In this document: piece after piece, positions 1 through 6,635 of the stretch
How positions within the stretch are numbered: position 1 is the first letter of the stretch
How the letters are laid out: each line of letters starts with the position of its first letter
Notes under the pieces: model-generated
The model's database searches: none
What the model saw: the letters and a program-made list of their open reading frames with translations, nothing else
What the model was told of the DNA's origin: nothing
Source of the DNA: DSCS01 sp035391585
GTDB taxonomy: Bacteria > Macinerneyibacteriota > Macinerneyibacteria > Macinerneyibacteriales > DSCS01
Direction: 5' to 3'
Length of the DNA: 41,876 nucleotides
Assembly: GCA_964574875.1 (NCBI GenBank)
Contig: CAZNOX010000017.1
Span: 1-41,876, forward strand
Position numbers and translations under genes: made by a program

Positions 1-924
1 CATGGGAATATCCGGGGGGAGGATCAGACCCGTTTCCACAAGCTCCGGGTTTTCCCGGTATCCGCACACCACGGGAAGGCCGTACGCCAGATACTCGCGT
101 GTCTTGAGAGGACGGGCATCCCGGATCCCGATGCGGTCCAGAGCCTGAGAACTGAACGCGAAATCCGCCGTCTCATAAAGCCCGGCAAGTTCTTCTTCTG
201 TCTGCGTTCCTACATACAGGACACGCTCACGAAGGCCTCCCTCCACAGCCGCGAGGGTCGTCTTCAACTCAGGCCCGGATCCTGCCATGATCAGGGCCAC
301 CCCGGTCTGCTCCTTGAGTCCGTTCACAATACGGTCAGCGCCTGACCAGGGAAAAAAGGTCCCCGCAAAAAGCGCCACGAGATAACCCTTCTCCCTCCAC
401 TCCCTGACCCTCTTCGCCACATGATCCTTCACCACAGCCGGAACAAGCCTTTTCTCATATCCGTTTTCGATGATACGGACCTCTGATCCCGGAGAGAGGG
501 AGAGGACATCCTCTTTGATCTGAGGAGAGACGGCCAGGACCGCCCGGGAATGTTTCAAAAGCCGTTTTTCGAAAAGAGAATTCAACATGCGTTTCAGAAG
601 GCCCTTCCCTCCCCGCTCCTTTCTCAGCTCTTCCCGGTTGATGGTATTGATCTCCAAAAGATAGCGGCCTTTCATCTTCCTCAGTAAAAAAAGGTGGATC
701 AGCCAGTTCAAAGACGCATAACGGTAATAGAGAAACGAGGCTCCACGGGCTTCTCTGATCACCCGGTGCTGTGATGCCACAAGACGGTCCCAGCACCGGA
801 CAGGGGAGAAGCAGAGTGGTTGCAGGCCGGCAACGCTTTCGAGGGCTGCCGCCTGGCCCCGGACTTTCTTCTCAACACCTGTCTTCGCGTAGGATTCACA
901 GACTATAAAAAACGCTTTTCCCAT
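1..924 (-). CDS. Glycosyltransferase family 4-like protein, 3' end beyond window
   Basis: Only the first 308 codons are present; the gene runs off the left edge. I translated it from the reverse strand starting at the ATG at 922-924 (MGKAFFIVCESYAKTGVEKK). It resembles GT-B fold family 4 glycosyltransferases: an N-terminal acceptor half with a basic patch, then a second Rossmann half starting near residue 195 (VALFAGTFFPWSGADRIV), a glycine-rich MAGSGPEL segment, and the YVG...EEL..LYETADFAF pattern typical of the donor-binding half, then LKTREYLAYGLPVV. The usual E-x7-E donor motif is only partly visible (TREYLAYGLPVV) before the window ends. It would transfer a sugar from a nucleotide donor to a glycan or lipid at the cytoplasmic face of the membrane. 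Its start overlaps the end of wecB by 22 nt, so the two are translationally coupled and probably serve the same surface polysaccharide. Confidence 0.8.
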   Translation of the reverse strand, partial: MGKAFFIVCESYAKTGVEKKVRGQAAALESVAGLQPLCFSPVRCWDRLVASQHRVIREARGASFLYYRYASLNWLIHLFLLRKMKGRYLLEINTINREELRKERGGKGLLKRMLNSLFEKRLLKHSRAVLAVSPQIKEDVLSLSPGSEVRIIENGYEKRLVPAVVKDHVAKRVREWREKGYLVALFAGTFFPWSGADRIVNGLKEQTGVALIMAGSGPELKTTLAAVEGGLRERVLYVGTQTEEELAGLYETADFAFSSQALDRIGIRDARPLKTREYLAYGLPVVCGYRENPELVETGLILPPDIPM

Positions 925-2024
925 GACTCCACACTTTCCCGCATCTTTTCCGCTGCATGGCCGTCCCCGTAACAGGCGGGCCATTGGGCCTGCTCTCTTT
1001 TCAGAGCCAATGCCTCTTCGACTGTTTCACTCACAACGAGGGTCCCGTCTCTGTCAGCCAGCCGGTTCCAGCCGTGTGTCAGGGTCTCAGGCCATTCGGT
1101 CTCGCTCCGGACGGTAACACAGGGGACTTTGAGAAGATAGGCCTCTTTCTGGATCCCCCCCGAATCGGTGATGATACACCGGGACGAACGCTCCAGGCTG
1201 ATCATATCCAGATAACCCTGAGGTTCAATGACACGGAGGTTCTCCGGAAGATCTATTCTTTCTCTCTTGATCACGTGTGCTGTCCGGGGATGAAGAGGCA
1301 GGAGAAGGGGCAGGGGAAGATGGCCTAATCCATCGATGATGCTTTTCAGCCTGCCGGGAGGATCGGTGTTTTCCGCCCGGTGGAGGGTCACCAGCGCGTA
1401 TCCGTCCTCATCCAGGCCCAGGGCCTGAGCTGTCCTCTTTTCAGCAGCCTTCAGGGAAAAGGAAAAGAGGGCATCAGCCATGATATCACCGCTTAAGACG
1501 ACGGTCCTCTCCCTGAGATAAGATCCGGCATATGTTTTCCCGTCCTCGAGCCCTTCTTCTCTCAACTGAGCCACCGCTTTTTCAGTGGGACAGAAGAGAA
1601 GAGTGGACAGATGATCCGTGAGGATCCTGTTCTGCTCCTCGGGCATGGAAAAGTTGAAACTCCTGAGCCCCGCTTCCACGTGGGCCACGGGGATCTTCAG
1701 TTTCGATGCGCCCAAAGCTCCCGCCAGGGTCGAGTTGGTATCACCGAAGACACAGACCATACCGGGGCGGCTCTTCTCCAGGGTGTTTTCGATACGTGCG
1801 AGCATCTCTCCCGTCTGGGCCCCATGGCTCAGGGATCCCACATTCAGGTTGATATCCGCCCGGGGGATGTTCAGCTCTTCAAAAAAGAGGCGGGACATAT
1901 TGTCATCATAATGCTGTCCTGTATGAATGACCTCGAAGGAGGTCTCATGCCTCTGCAGTTCATGGATGAGGGGAGCCAGCTTGATAAACTGGGGCCGGGC
2001 CCCGACAATGAATGTCCACCTCAT
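903..2024 (-). CDS. wecB: UDP-N-acetylglucosamine 2-epimerase (non-hydrolysing)
   Basis: 373 residues, the usual family length. The enzyme interconverts UDP-GlcNAc and UDP-ManNAc in the cytoplasm, feeding ManNAc-containing surface glycans. Diagnostic segments are the N-terminal VGARPQFIKLAPLI, HTGQHYDDNMS, VFGDTNSTLAGALGA, HVEAGLRSF, MPEEQNRILTDHLS, VTLHRAEN, PLHPRT and the C-terminal ITDSGGIQKEAYLL..PCVTVRSETEWPET, all well conserved, so it should be active. It lies 3 nt downstream of the thioesterase gene and overlaps the following glycosyltransferase by 22 nt. The wider glycan cluster, if there is one, continues to the left of the window. The gene could equally be named mnaA. Confidence 0.95.
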   Translation of the reverse strand: MRWTFIVGARPQFIKLAPLIHELQRHETSFEVIHTGQHYDDNMSRLFFEELNIPRADINLNVGSLSHGAQTGEMLARIENTLEKSRPGMVCVFGDTNSTLAGALGASKLKIPVAHVEAGLRSFNFSMPEEQNRILTDHLSTLLFCPTEKAVAQLREEGLEDGKTYAGSYLRERTVVLSGDIMADALFSFSLKAAEKRTAQALGLDEDGYALVTLHRAENTDPPGRLKSIIDGLGHLPLPLLLPLHPRTAHVIKRERIDLPENLRVIEPQGYLDMISLERSSRCIITDSGGIQKEAYLLKVPCVTVRSETEWPETLTHGWNRLADRDGTLVVSETVEEALALKREQAQWPACYGDGHAAEKMRESVESWEKRFL

Positions 2025-2027
2025 CGC

Positions 2028-2408
2028 TCACCGCACAAAGAATTTCGCCTCAGCTGTTGCATAGGGTTCTCCCTCCACCTGGAGAAGAGCCGTTGTGGTG
2101 ACAAGACGATGCCTTTTTTCATGGACTTGTCCTTCCACCCGGACAGGGCTTTCCACGGGGAGGGGTTTGAGGAACTTCACGGTGATCTCCGCTGTGAAAG
2201 CATCCAGGCCCGCAGCAAGACAGGCTTTGGCCATGGCCTCATCCAGAAGTGTCGCCACGATCCCTCCGTGGGTGATCTGCGTGTACCCCTGGTACTGCGG
2301 GGAGATGACCAGATCAGCCCGCGCTTTTCCTGCAGGATCTGTCTCGAAAGTGATCTGCATCCCCTGCTTGTTTTTCTCTCCGCATACAAAACAGAGTCTG
2401 TCATCCAT
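2028..2408 (-). CDS. PaaI-family hotdog-fold acyl-CoA thioesterase
   Basis: 126 residues, a complete single hotdog domain. The helix motif THGGIVATLLDEAMAKA (about residues 46-62) is the signature of the PaaI/YbgC-like 4HBT superfamily, with the HGG turn and the acidic residue of the DE pair in the expected places. The N-terminus MDDRLCFVCGEKNKQGM carries a CxxC pair, seen in many PaaI-type proteins of this subgroup (C-F-V-C-G-x-x-N-x-x-G-x). The likely role is hydrolysis of an acyl- or aryl-CoA thioester in the cytoplasm; the substrate cannot be told. It is the first gene of a leftward unit with wecB 3 nt downstream, and a good promoter (TTGAAA, 16-bp spacer, TATGAT) lies just upstream. Confidence 0.85.
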   Translation of the reverse strand: MDDRLCFVCGEKNKQGMQITFETDPAGKARADLVISPQYQGYTQITHGGIVATLLDEAMAKACLAAGLDAFTAEITVKFLKPLPVESPVRVEGQVHEKRHRLVTTTALLQVEGEPYATAEAKFFVR

Positions 2409-2437
2409 AGGTGTTTCCCTTCATTTTTGATAATCTT

Positions 2438-2465
2438 ATCATACACGAACAACGCGGGATTTCAA
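2438..2465 (-). promoter_or_regulatory. Sigma-70-type promoter of the thioesterase-wecB unit
   Basis: Reading leftward, TTGAAA at 2465-2460, a 16-bp spacer, and TATGAT at 2443-2438 give a near-consensus housekeeping promoter. Transcription would start around 2431, leaving a short leader of about 23 nt with AAGGGA before the start at 2408. Confidence 0.6.
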
Positions 2466-2510
2466 GAGAAAGGCCCCGTGTGATTCCCGGCGCTTCCGGC
2501 ACCTTTTCCC

Positions 2511-2538
2511 TTTATTTTTTCACCCGCTCCCCTATACT
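2511..2538 (+). promoter_or_regulatory. Putative promoter of the alpha/beta hydrolase gene (leaderless)
   Basis: TATACT at 2533-2538 is followed after only 6 nt (TGTCTT) by the ATG at 2545, so the expected transcription start coincides with the start codon. The matching -35 (TTTATT, 2511-2516, 16-bp spacer) is weak. There is no Shine-Dalgarno sequence in front of the ATG. Confidence 0.45.
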
Positions 2539-2544
2539 TGTCTT

Positions 2545-3579
2545 ATGGACAATAAAAGACATCGGCTTGTGCTTGCGCTTCTTCTCTTTCTCCTGTTCTT
2601 CCCAGAACTCCTCTGGGGAGGGCCGCTCTATCAGGGAGTGATGAGCATCGACGACAGGCCTCTTTACATCGCTGTTTACGGCAAAGACGAGACAAGACCG
2701 GCGATGATCTGTCTCCCTTTCGGCCCCGGCTCCTCTTCCCGTTACCTGGAAGAGAGCCTGCCGCCTCTTTTTGAAGGGACAATACGGTTGGTCTTTATCG
2801 ATTACTACTATTCCGGCCGCTCCCTTCCTTCAGAGCGTCCTCTTCTCTATGACCGCCGTCCCCTGGAAGGGATCACCCCTTCTGACCAGGCTGACCTCAT
2901 TCTTTCTCTCATGACAACCCTGGGGATAGAGCGGTTCGGGGTCCTGGGACACGATTTCGGCGCTTTTGTGGGAGTTCGGCTTTTGGAAAAAGCTCCTGAA
3001 CGGATCCTCTTTTTCGCAGGTGTCAGCCCGCGCATCGATTATCCTGATGACCTGACCCGCCTGGCTCATCATCTTGATGAGGCTTATGAGACAAGAAAAA
3101 ATGAAAATTCAGTGAGCGGGCTGAAAGCCCTGGAACAGCAGAACCGCCTGTCCCGCCTTCACGGCATGACCGCTCCGGGCCCTGAAGAGGCTGAGACACT
3201 TTTTTCTCTTTTGGGAAACTTCCCCGAATTCACCTTTTATCAGCCTGTGGGAAAAAAGACACGGAAAAGTGTGGAGAAGCTCCTCAGGACAGGAGCTTTT
3301 TTCCCCGGTTATTCTGTCAAGGAGATGCTCCCCTACCTCTACTCCTCTTCATACTACACCGCAGATGAGACAGGCCTGTTGAAAGACGCTCCCTGCCCTC
3401 GTCTTCTTCTTCGGGGAGAGAGCGATGTCTGGTTTCCTGCCTCAGCAGGAAGCACCCGTAACGGCCTCTCCTATGAAACGATCCCCCGGGCCGCCTTCTT
3501 CCCCATGCTGGAAAATCCCCGGGCATTCAAAACCGCCCTTCTGGATTTTCTCCGCGCCAATCACATCATTGGCCGATGA
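2545..3579 (+). CDS. Exported alpha/beta-hydrolase-fold protein with substituted catalytic residues
   Basis: 344 residues beginning with a hydrophobic signal segment (about residues 6-25; a basic start, then a leucine-rich stretch ending near LLWGG), so it is probably exported or membrane-anchored. The fold is clear: LPFGPGSS in the oxyanion position, FIDYYYSGRS, then a nucleophile elbow VLGHDFGAFVG (residues 133-143) and the C-terminal LLLRGESDVWFP acid strand. The elbow carries Asp137 where most family members have Ser, as in epoxide hydrolases and haloalkane dehalogenases. The C-terminal motif that normally supplies the catalytic His (G-H-F-P-x-L-E-x-P) reads A-F-F-P-M-L-E-N-P here, so Phe318 replaces the base. 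The protein may be inactive, use another base, or act non-catalytically. Its 3' end overlaps the convergent superoxide-reductase-like gene by 14 nt. The start is fixed by the signal peptide. Confidence 0.8.
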   Translation: MDNKRHRLVLALLLFLLFFPELLWGGPLYQGVMSIDDRPLYIAVYGKDETRPAMICLPFGPGSSSRYLEESLPPLFEGTIRLVFIDYYYSGRSLPSERPLLYDRRPLEGITPSDQADLILSLMTTLGIERFGVLGHDFGAFVGVRLLEKAPERILFFAGVSPRIDYPDDLTRLAHHLDEAYETRKNENSVSGLKALEQQNRLSRLHGMTAPGPEEAETLFSLLGNFPEFTFYQPVGKKTRKSVEKLLRTGAFFPGYSVKEMLPYLYSSSYYTADETGLLKDAPCPRLLLRGESDVWFPASAGSTRNGLSYETIPRAAFFPMLENPRAFKTALLDFLRANHIIGR

Positions 3580-3910
3580 TCAGACGCCCGCCTTTGTTTC
3601 CGAATTTATTGCATCTGACTGTCGCTTTGATCTCATCCCCCTTTTTCAGCCCGGGAATATAGTAGCTTAAACGCAGCCCCTGTTTATCTGTCTGAGCCCG
3701 AAACTTCTGGACGATCCACTCTTCTCCGTTCAACGTCAATGTCACCTGTTCGATGTAATGTCCTTCGGGATTGGTTGCAGGATGGATAACATCCATGGAT
3801 AAGGTCTTCATCTCACTGTTATAAGCCATCTGAACCACCTGGGCAGGATGCGCATGCATTGAAAGAATCCCCATCGATACGATGAGAACCAGGATCATTC
3901 CCTTTTTCAT
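3566..3910 (-). CDS. Exported superoxide-reductase-like (desulfoferrodoxin-type) domain protein
   Basis: 114 residues if translation starts at the ATG at 3910, which has a strong GGGAGGAG ribosome site just upstream and begins a signal peptide (MKKGMILVLIVSMGIL). The rest matches the small Ig-like superoxide reductase/desulfoferrodoxin domain in spacing: His19 or His21, His43 in VIHPATNPEG, His51 in HYIEQVTLTL (compare HPM..EHYIEWIEL in classical enzymes), and Cys100 in RCNKFGNKGG. In active enzymes the iron is bound by four His and this Cys, with the last His three residues after the Cys; here that position is Phe103. It is therefore a SOR-like periplasmic protein with four of five ligands visible. 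The nitroreductase gene lies 16 nt upstream in the same unit, suggesting a redox-stress theme. Family assignment is by pattern only. Confidence 0.55.
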   Translation of the reverse strand: MKKGMILVLIVSMGILSMHAHPAQVVQMAYNSEMKTLSMDVIHPATNPEGHYIEQVTLTLNGEEWIVQKFRAQTDKQGLRLSYYIPGLKKGDEIKATVRCNKFGNKGGRLIIGQ

Positions 3911-3926
3911 CTTCTCCTCCCTTCCT

Positions 3927-4466
3927 TCAGATAAAACGGACAAACTCATTCATTTCCTTTCGGGGAGGCCGATGCTTCTCTTCGGAGCGGTGATGCTCTT
4001 TCAGAAGAGATTGGTCTGAGCTGTGTCTCCCGACGATAAGAAGCGCCATAAAATCAGGGCGCGGTTCGATTCCGAGGACGCCGGCCACTTTCGAAGGGCT
4101 GAATCCCGCAATGGGATGAGCCACAAGCCCCATCTCGGTGGCCGCCATGATGAGAGAGAACGTGGCCATCCCTGTGTCAAAGGCGGCATATGTCCGGTCT
4201 TTGATCACGCAATCCAGCTCCTTCGAGGTAGAGACGGCAATGATCAGAGAAGCTCTTCTGGCCCAGTAGTTGCCTTCGGCCAAAGTGTCGTGGAGGGCCT
4301 CCAGAACATGCTTGTCTGTGACGAAGACATATCTCCAGGGCTGATTGTTGAAGCAGGAGGGAGCCAGTGAGGCTGCCCCGGCTAAATTCTCAAGATCCTC
4401 AGCGGTGATCTCAACAGGATCCAGGGCTCTGAATGCCCGTCTCTTTTCCAATAACTCTTTCAGCAT
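3927..4466 (-). CDS. Nitroreductase-family flavoprotein
   Basis: 179 residues, typical for the family. It begins MLKELLEKRRAFRALDPVEI, the usual R-R-S/A-x-R FMN-phosphate-binding start, followed by AASLAPSCFNNQPWRYVFV (the A-P-S-x-x-N-x-Q-P-W signature) and a C-terminal G-L-V-A-H-P-I-A-G-F-S/K-V..VLGIE pattern. These enzymes are cytoplasmic FMN dimers that reduce nitroaromatics, quinones or other small electrophiles with NAD(P)H; the physiological substrate is unknown. The gene leads a two-gene unit with the SOR-like protein. Start choice: ATG at 4466 with GAGGTGATGACAG upstream. A promoter with TATAAT (4505-4500) lies in front. Confidence 0.9.
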   Translation of the reverse strand: MLKELLEKRRAFRALDPVEITAEDLENLAGAASLAPSCFNNQPWRYVFVTDKHVLEALHDTLAEGNYWARRASLIIAVSTSKELDCVIKDRTYAAFDTGMATFSLIMAATEMGLVAHPIAGFSPSKVAGVLGIEPRPDFMALLIVGRHSSDQSLLKEHHRSEEKHRPPRKEMNEFVRFI

Positions 4467-4499
4467 CTGTCATCACCTCGTTTCTTTCTTTCATCTTGT

Positions 4500-4528
4500 A
4501 TTATAAGCCCTCTTTCAGTGAATGAAAA
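4500..4528 (-). promoter_or_regulatory. Promoter of the nitroreductase unit
   Basis: Leftward TTTTCA (4528-4523), 17-bp spacer, TATAAT (4505-4500). The -10 is perfect, the -35 is 4/6. It is back-to-back with the prepilin promoter, whose -35 starts 13 bp away, so RNA polymerase or a regulator bound at one could affect the other. Confidence 0.5.
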
Positions 4529-4540
4529 GCATCAACGGGC

Positions 4541-4568
4541 TTGATTTTATCTCAACAACCGATATAAT
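4541..4568 (+). promoter_or_regulatory. Promoter of the prepilin gene, placed for a leaderless mRNA
   Basis: TTGATT (4541-4546), 16-bp spacer, TATAAT (4563-4568). Only 6 nt separate the -10 box from the ATG at 4575, so the expected +1 is the A of the start codon. No Shine-Dalgarno sequence is present. Confidence 0.65.
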
Positions 4569-4574
4569 TTGATT

Positions 4575-5018
4575 ATGGGAAAAAACGGTTTCACACTTCT
4601 TGAACTTGTTATCACGATGGTCATTCTCGGCATTTTAGTCGGAGTGGGAACCCCTGTCTATTTTTCCCACGTCAAGGAAGCCCGGATGGCGGAAGCCAAA
4701 CTGAACATCGACCGTATTGTCCTTCAGCTGAAAAGCAACCTGACACGCTACGGCTATATGGGGACCGGGGAGATCAACACCGGCCCGTCCATGCAGCTCT
4801 CCTGTACCAAAGCTGATCTGGAGTCACGCCTGGGGATGACTCTTCCTCCGGAGATCAAAGAGCGATGGGATATCGATGTTTCAGCCCAATACTATTTTAC
4901 AGGGGATATCCTGAATCTTTCCGGCTCCATTGTCTTTACCGGCACCTCGTCTATTCCCTTTCACGGGACACTGAAAGTCACCTTCGACCTGGATACCCTG
5001 GAATTTACTGTTGAATAA
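4575..5018 (+). CDS. Type IV prepilin-like protein (pseudopilin)
   Basis: 147 residues. The N-terminus MGKNG|FTLLELVITMVILGILVG is a class III prepilin signal: a short basic leader, Gly5 before the cleavage site, Phe at mature position 1, Glu at mature position 5 and about 20 hydrophobic residues. A PilD-type peptidase would cut and methylate it, and the protein would assemble into a type IV pilus or type II secretion pseudopilus. The globular part (about 100 residues) has no motif I recognise; it contains one Cys (LSCTKAD), so no disulfide loop. No other pilus gene (pilB, pilC, pilD) is in the window, so it is an orphan here. The ATG at 4575 is preferred over a TTG 6 nt upstream because of the promoter position and the normal leader length. 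Its stop overlaps the convergent radical SAM gene by 14 nt. Confidence 0.85.
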   Translation: MGKNGFTLLELVITMVILGILVGVGTPVYFSHVKEARMAEAKLNIDRIVLQLKSNLTRYGYMGTGEINTGPSMQLSCTKADLESRLGMTLPPEIKERWDIDVSAQYYFTGDILNLSGSIVFTGTSSIPFHGTLKVTFDLDTLEFTVE

Positions 5019-5958
5019 GAATTGTGCTCCGCCTCAGAGACGAGTCGGGAACCACATGGATCTGTTTCTTTTTCATCCTGGCGATCCTGTACGTATACTG
5101 GAGATCGGCCGGATGGACGACAAGGGTCTGTCCCTGCCCCACTCCCGCTTTATCAAAAGAGCGGCGGAGCAGTTCAAAACGCACTTTGTCGGCAAAAGAG
5201 GGATGATAAAGCCCTGCGATGATCTTTTCCTCTAACTCGGGAGAATGGGGCAACCCGATACGGCGGATCCCGATCCCTTCTTTTTCAATGACTTCCACGG
5301 CATCAGCAACCCACTCCACCGCGGTCTCCAGCGAGATGAAATTCATCTCCCCGTTCTGATACTCCTTTTCGAGGGGTGTCCCGCTGATCACAGAGAGGGG
5401 ATAGAGTCGGCAGTCATCCGGGTGAAGAGTCAATATCTCCTGGATATCTTTGAAAAAAGCCCCCCTGTCCTGTCCGGGGAAACCCAGCATCAGCTGGATC
5501 CCCACTCCGATTCCGCTCTCTTTGACCAGAGAGACGGCAGAACGGGCTGTCTGGGGAGGATATCCCCGCCTGAGAAGATCCAGGTACTTTTTCTGAAAGG
5601 TCTGGACACCCAGTTCGATATGGGTGACATGGCGGTTGCGGTACCACGCCAGCATTTTTTCATCCAGGGCATCGGGACGAGTGGAAAAACGGATCCCTTG
5701 GACCTGTTTCTTTCCGATATAGGGGATGACACTCTCCAGCAACTCCTGCTGTCTTTTTTGAGGAAGAAGCGAGAAGGTCCCCCCGAAAAAAGCGACTTCT
5801 GCTGTATAGTCTTCTGAGCCGTGATATTTGAGGAAAGTCTCCATGACAGAGGCGACTTCTTCGGCAGGCTCGCCTGCAATCGCCTTCTGGTCACAATAGA
5901 TACAGCGGTGGGGGCATCCCTGAAACGTGAGAAAAAAAGGGATAATATAGTGTTTCAC
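5005..5958 (-). CDS. Radical SAM protein (Elp3/HemN-like), distal gene of the fab operon
   Basis: 317 residues. The N-terminus FFLTFQGCPHRCIYCDQKAI holds the CxxxCxxC motif that binds the SAM-cleaving [4Fe-4S] cluster; AEVAFFGGTFSLLP is the glycine-rich SAM-binding strand, and IRFSTRPDAL, VTHIELGVQTF and GIGVGIQLMLGFPGQD continue the partial TIM barrel in the order seen in Elp3/HemN-related enzymes. There is no acetyltransferase domain, so it is not full-length Elp3. Related genes sit next to rnc in clostridia and deltaproteobacteria and are annotated only as radical SAM proteins; the substrate is unknown. It starts inside the rnc stop (ATGA, 4-nt overlap), hence is co-translated with rnc, and ends in a 14-nt convergent overlap with the prepilin gene. 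Confidence 0.85.
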   Translation of the reverse strand: MKHYIIPFFLTFQGCPHRCIYCDQKAIAGEPAEEVASVMETFLKYHGSEDYTAEVAFFGGTFSLLPQKRQQELLESVIPYIGKKQVQGIRFSTRPDALDEKMLAWYRNRHVTHIELGVQTFQKKYLDLLRRGYPPQTARSAVSLVKESGIGVGIQLMLGFPGQDRGAFFKDIQEILTLHPDDCRLYPLSVISGTPLEKEYQNGEMNFISLETAVEWVADAVEVIEKEGIGIRRIGLPHSPELEEKIIAGLYHPSFADKVRFELLRRSFDKAGVGQGQTLVVHPADLQYTYRIARMKKKQIHVVPDSSLRRSTILIQQ

Positions 5959-6635
5959 GGTTCCTCACCCCGCAAAAAAGCGAGAGCCACTTCAGCAGCC
6001 GCCATCTCGGCTGATTTTTTGTTCCGTCCCTGTCCCCGGCCCAGAACCCGGCCCCGGGCCAGACATTCGATGAGGAAGACTTTGTCATGATCCGGCCCTG
6101 TCTCTGAGACCACGCGATATTCCGGGAGCTCTTCCCCCCGTTTTTGGAGATACTCCTGAAGCTCGGATTTGGAATCTGAATACTCTCCTTCAAAGATCTT
6201 TTTCAGATAGGGCGTCCATAACTCCATGATATAATCCCTCACAAAGGGAAGCCCCTTTTCCAGATACAGGGCCCCGATGACAGCCTCCAGGATATTGGCA
6301 TAGAGGTTTTTCTTCTTTGTCTTCCGTGTCTCTTCACTTTTTCCCAAATAGATGAAGCTGTCCAGCCCGATATTCTGTGTGATCTCAGCCATGACCTCGC
6401 GGCCCACAGCTTTTCCCTTGATCTTGGCCATCTCCCCTTCAGGGAGCTCTGTATGAGAAAAGAGATACTCCGTGATCACCAGGCCCACGACAGAATCACC
6501 GAGAAATTCCAGCCGTTCATTGTTTCCGTTCTCTTCGTCACGGCAGGACCGATGGGTCAGGGCCCTCCGCAGAAGGCCCTGATTCTGAAATGTCATGGAA
6601 AAATGGTCTTGAAAAAGATCCTCTTTACTCTTCAT
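5955..6635 (-). CDS. rnc: Ribonuclease III
   Basis: 226 residues from the ATG at 6635. The catalytic domain is intact: RALTHRSCRDE, the signature NERLEFLGDSVVGLVITEYLF, and the second acidic cluster ANILEAVIGALYLEKG. The C-terminal double-stranded-RNA-binding domain (about residues 155-226: DSKSELQEYLQKRG..PEYRVVSETGPDHDKVFLIEC, then KKSAEMAAAEVALAFL) is also complete. It processes rRNA precursors and structured mRNAs. An upstream in-frame GTG at 6656 is possible, but the ATG at 6635 overlaps the fabF stop by 11 nt and gives the normal length; neither has a good ribosome site, so translation is probably coupled to fabF. A perfect 12-bp hairpin upstream in the same transcript (7898-7927) is a candidate substrate. 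Confidence 0.95.
   Translation of the reverse strand: MKSKEDLFQDHFSMTFQNQGLLRRALTHRSCRDEENGNNERLEFLGDSVVGLVITEYLFSHTELPEGEMAKIKGKAVGREVMAEITQNIGLDSFIYLGKSEETRKTKKKNLYANILEAVIGALYLEKGLPFVRDYIMELWTPYLKKIFEGEYSDSKSELQEYLQKRGEELPEYRVVSETGPDHDKVFLIECLARGRVLGRGQGRNKKSAEMAAAEVALAFLRGEEP

Noticed and set aside
2409..2544. Riboswitch in the divergent gap
   Set aside because: The gap is filled by the two promoters; no conserved stem-loop pattern of a known riboswitch is visible.
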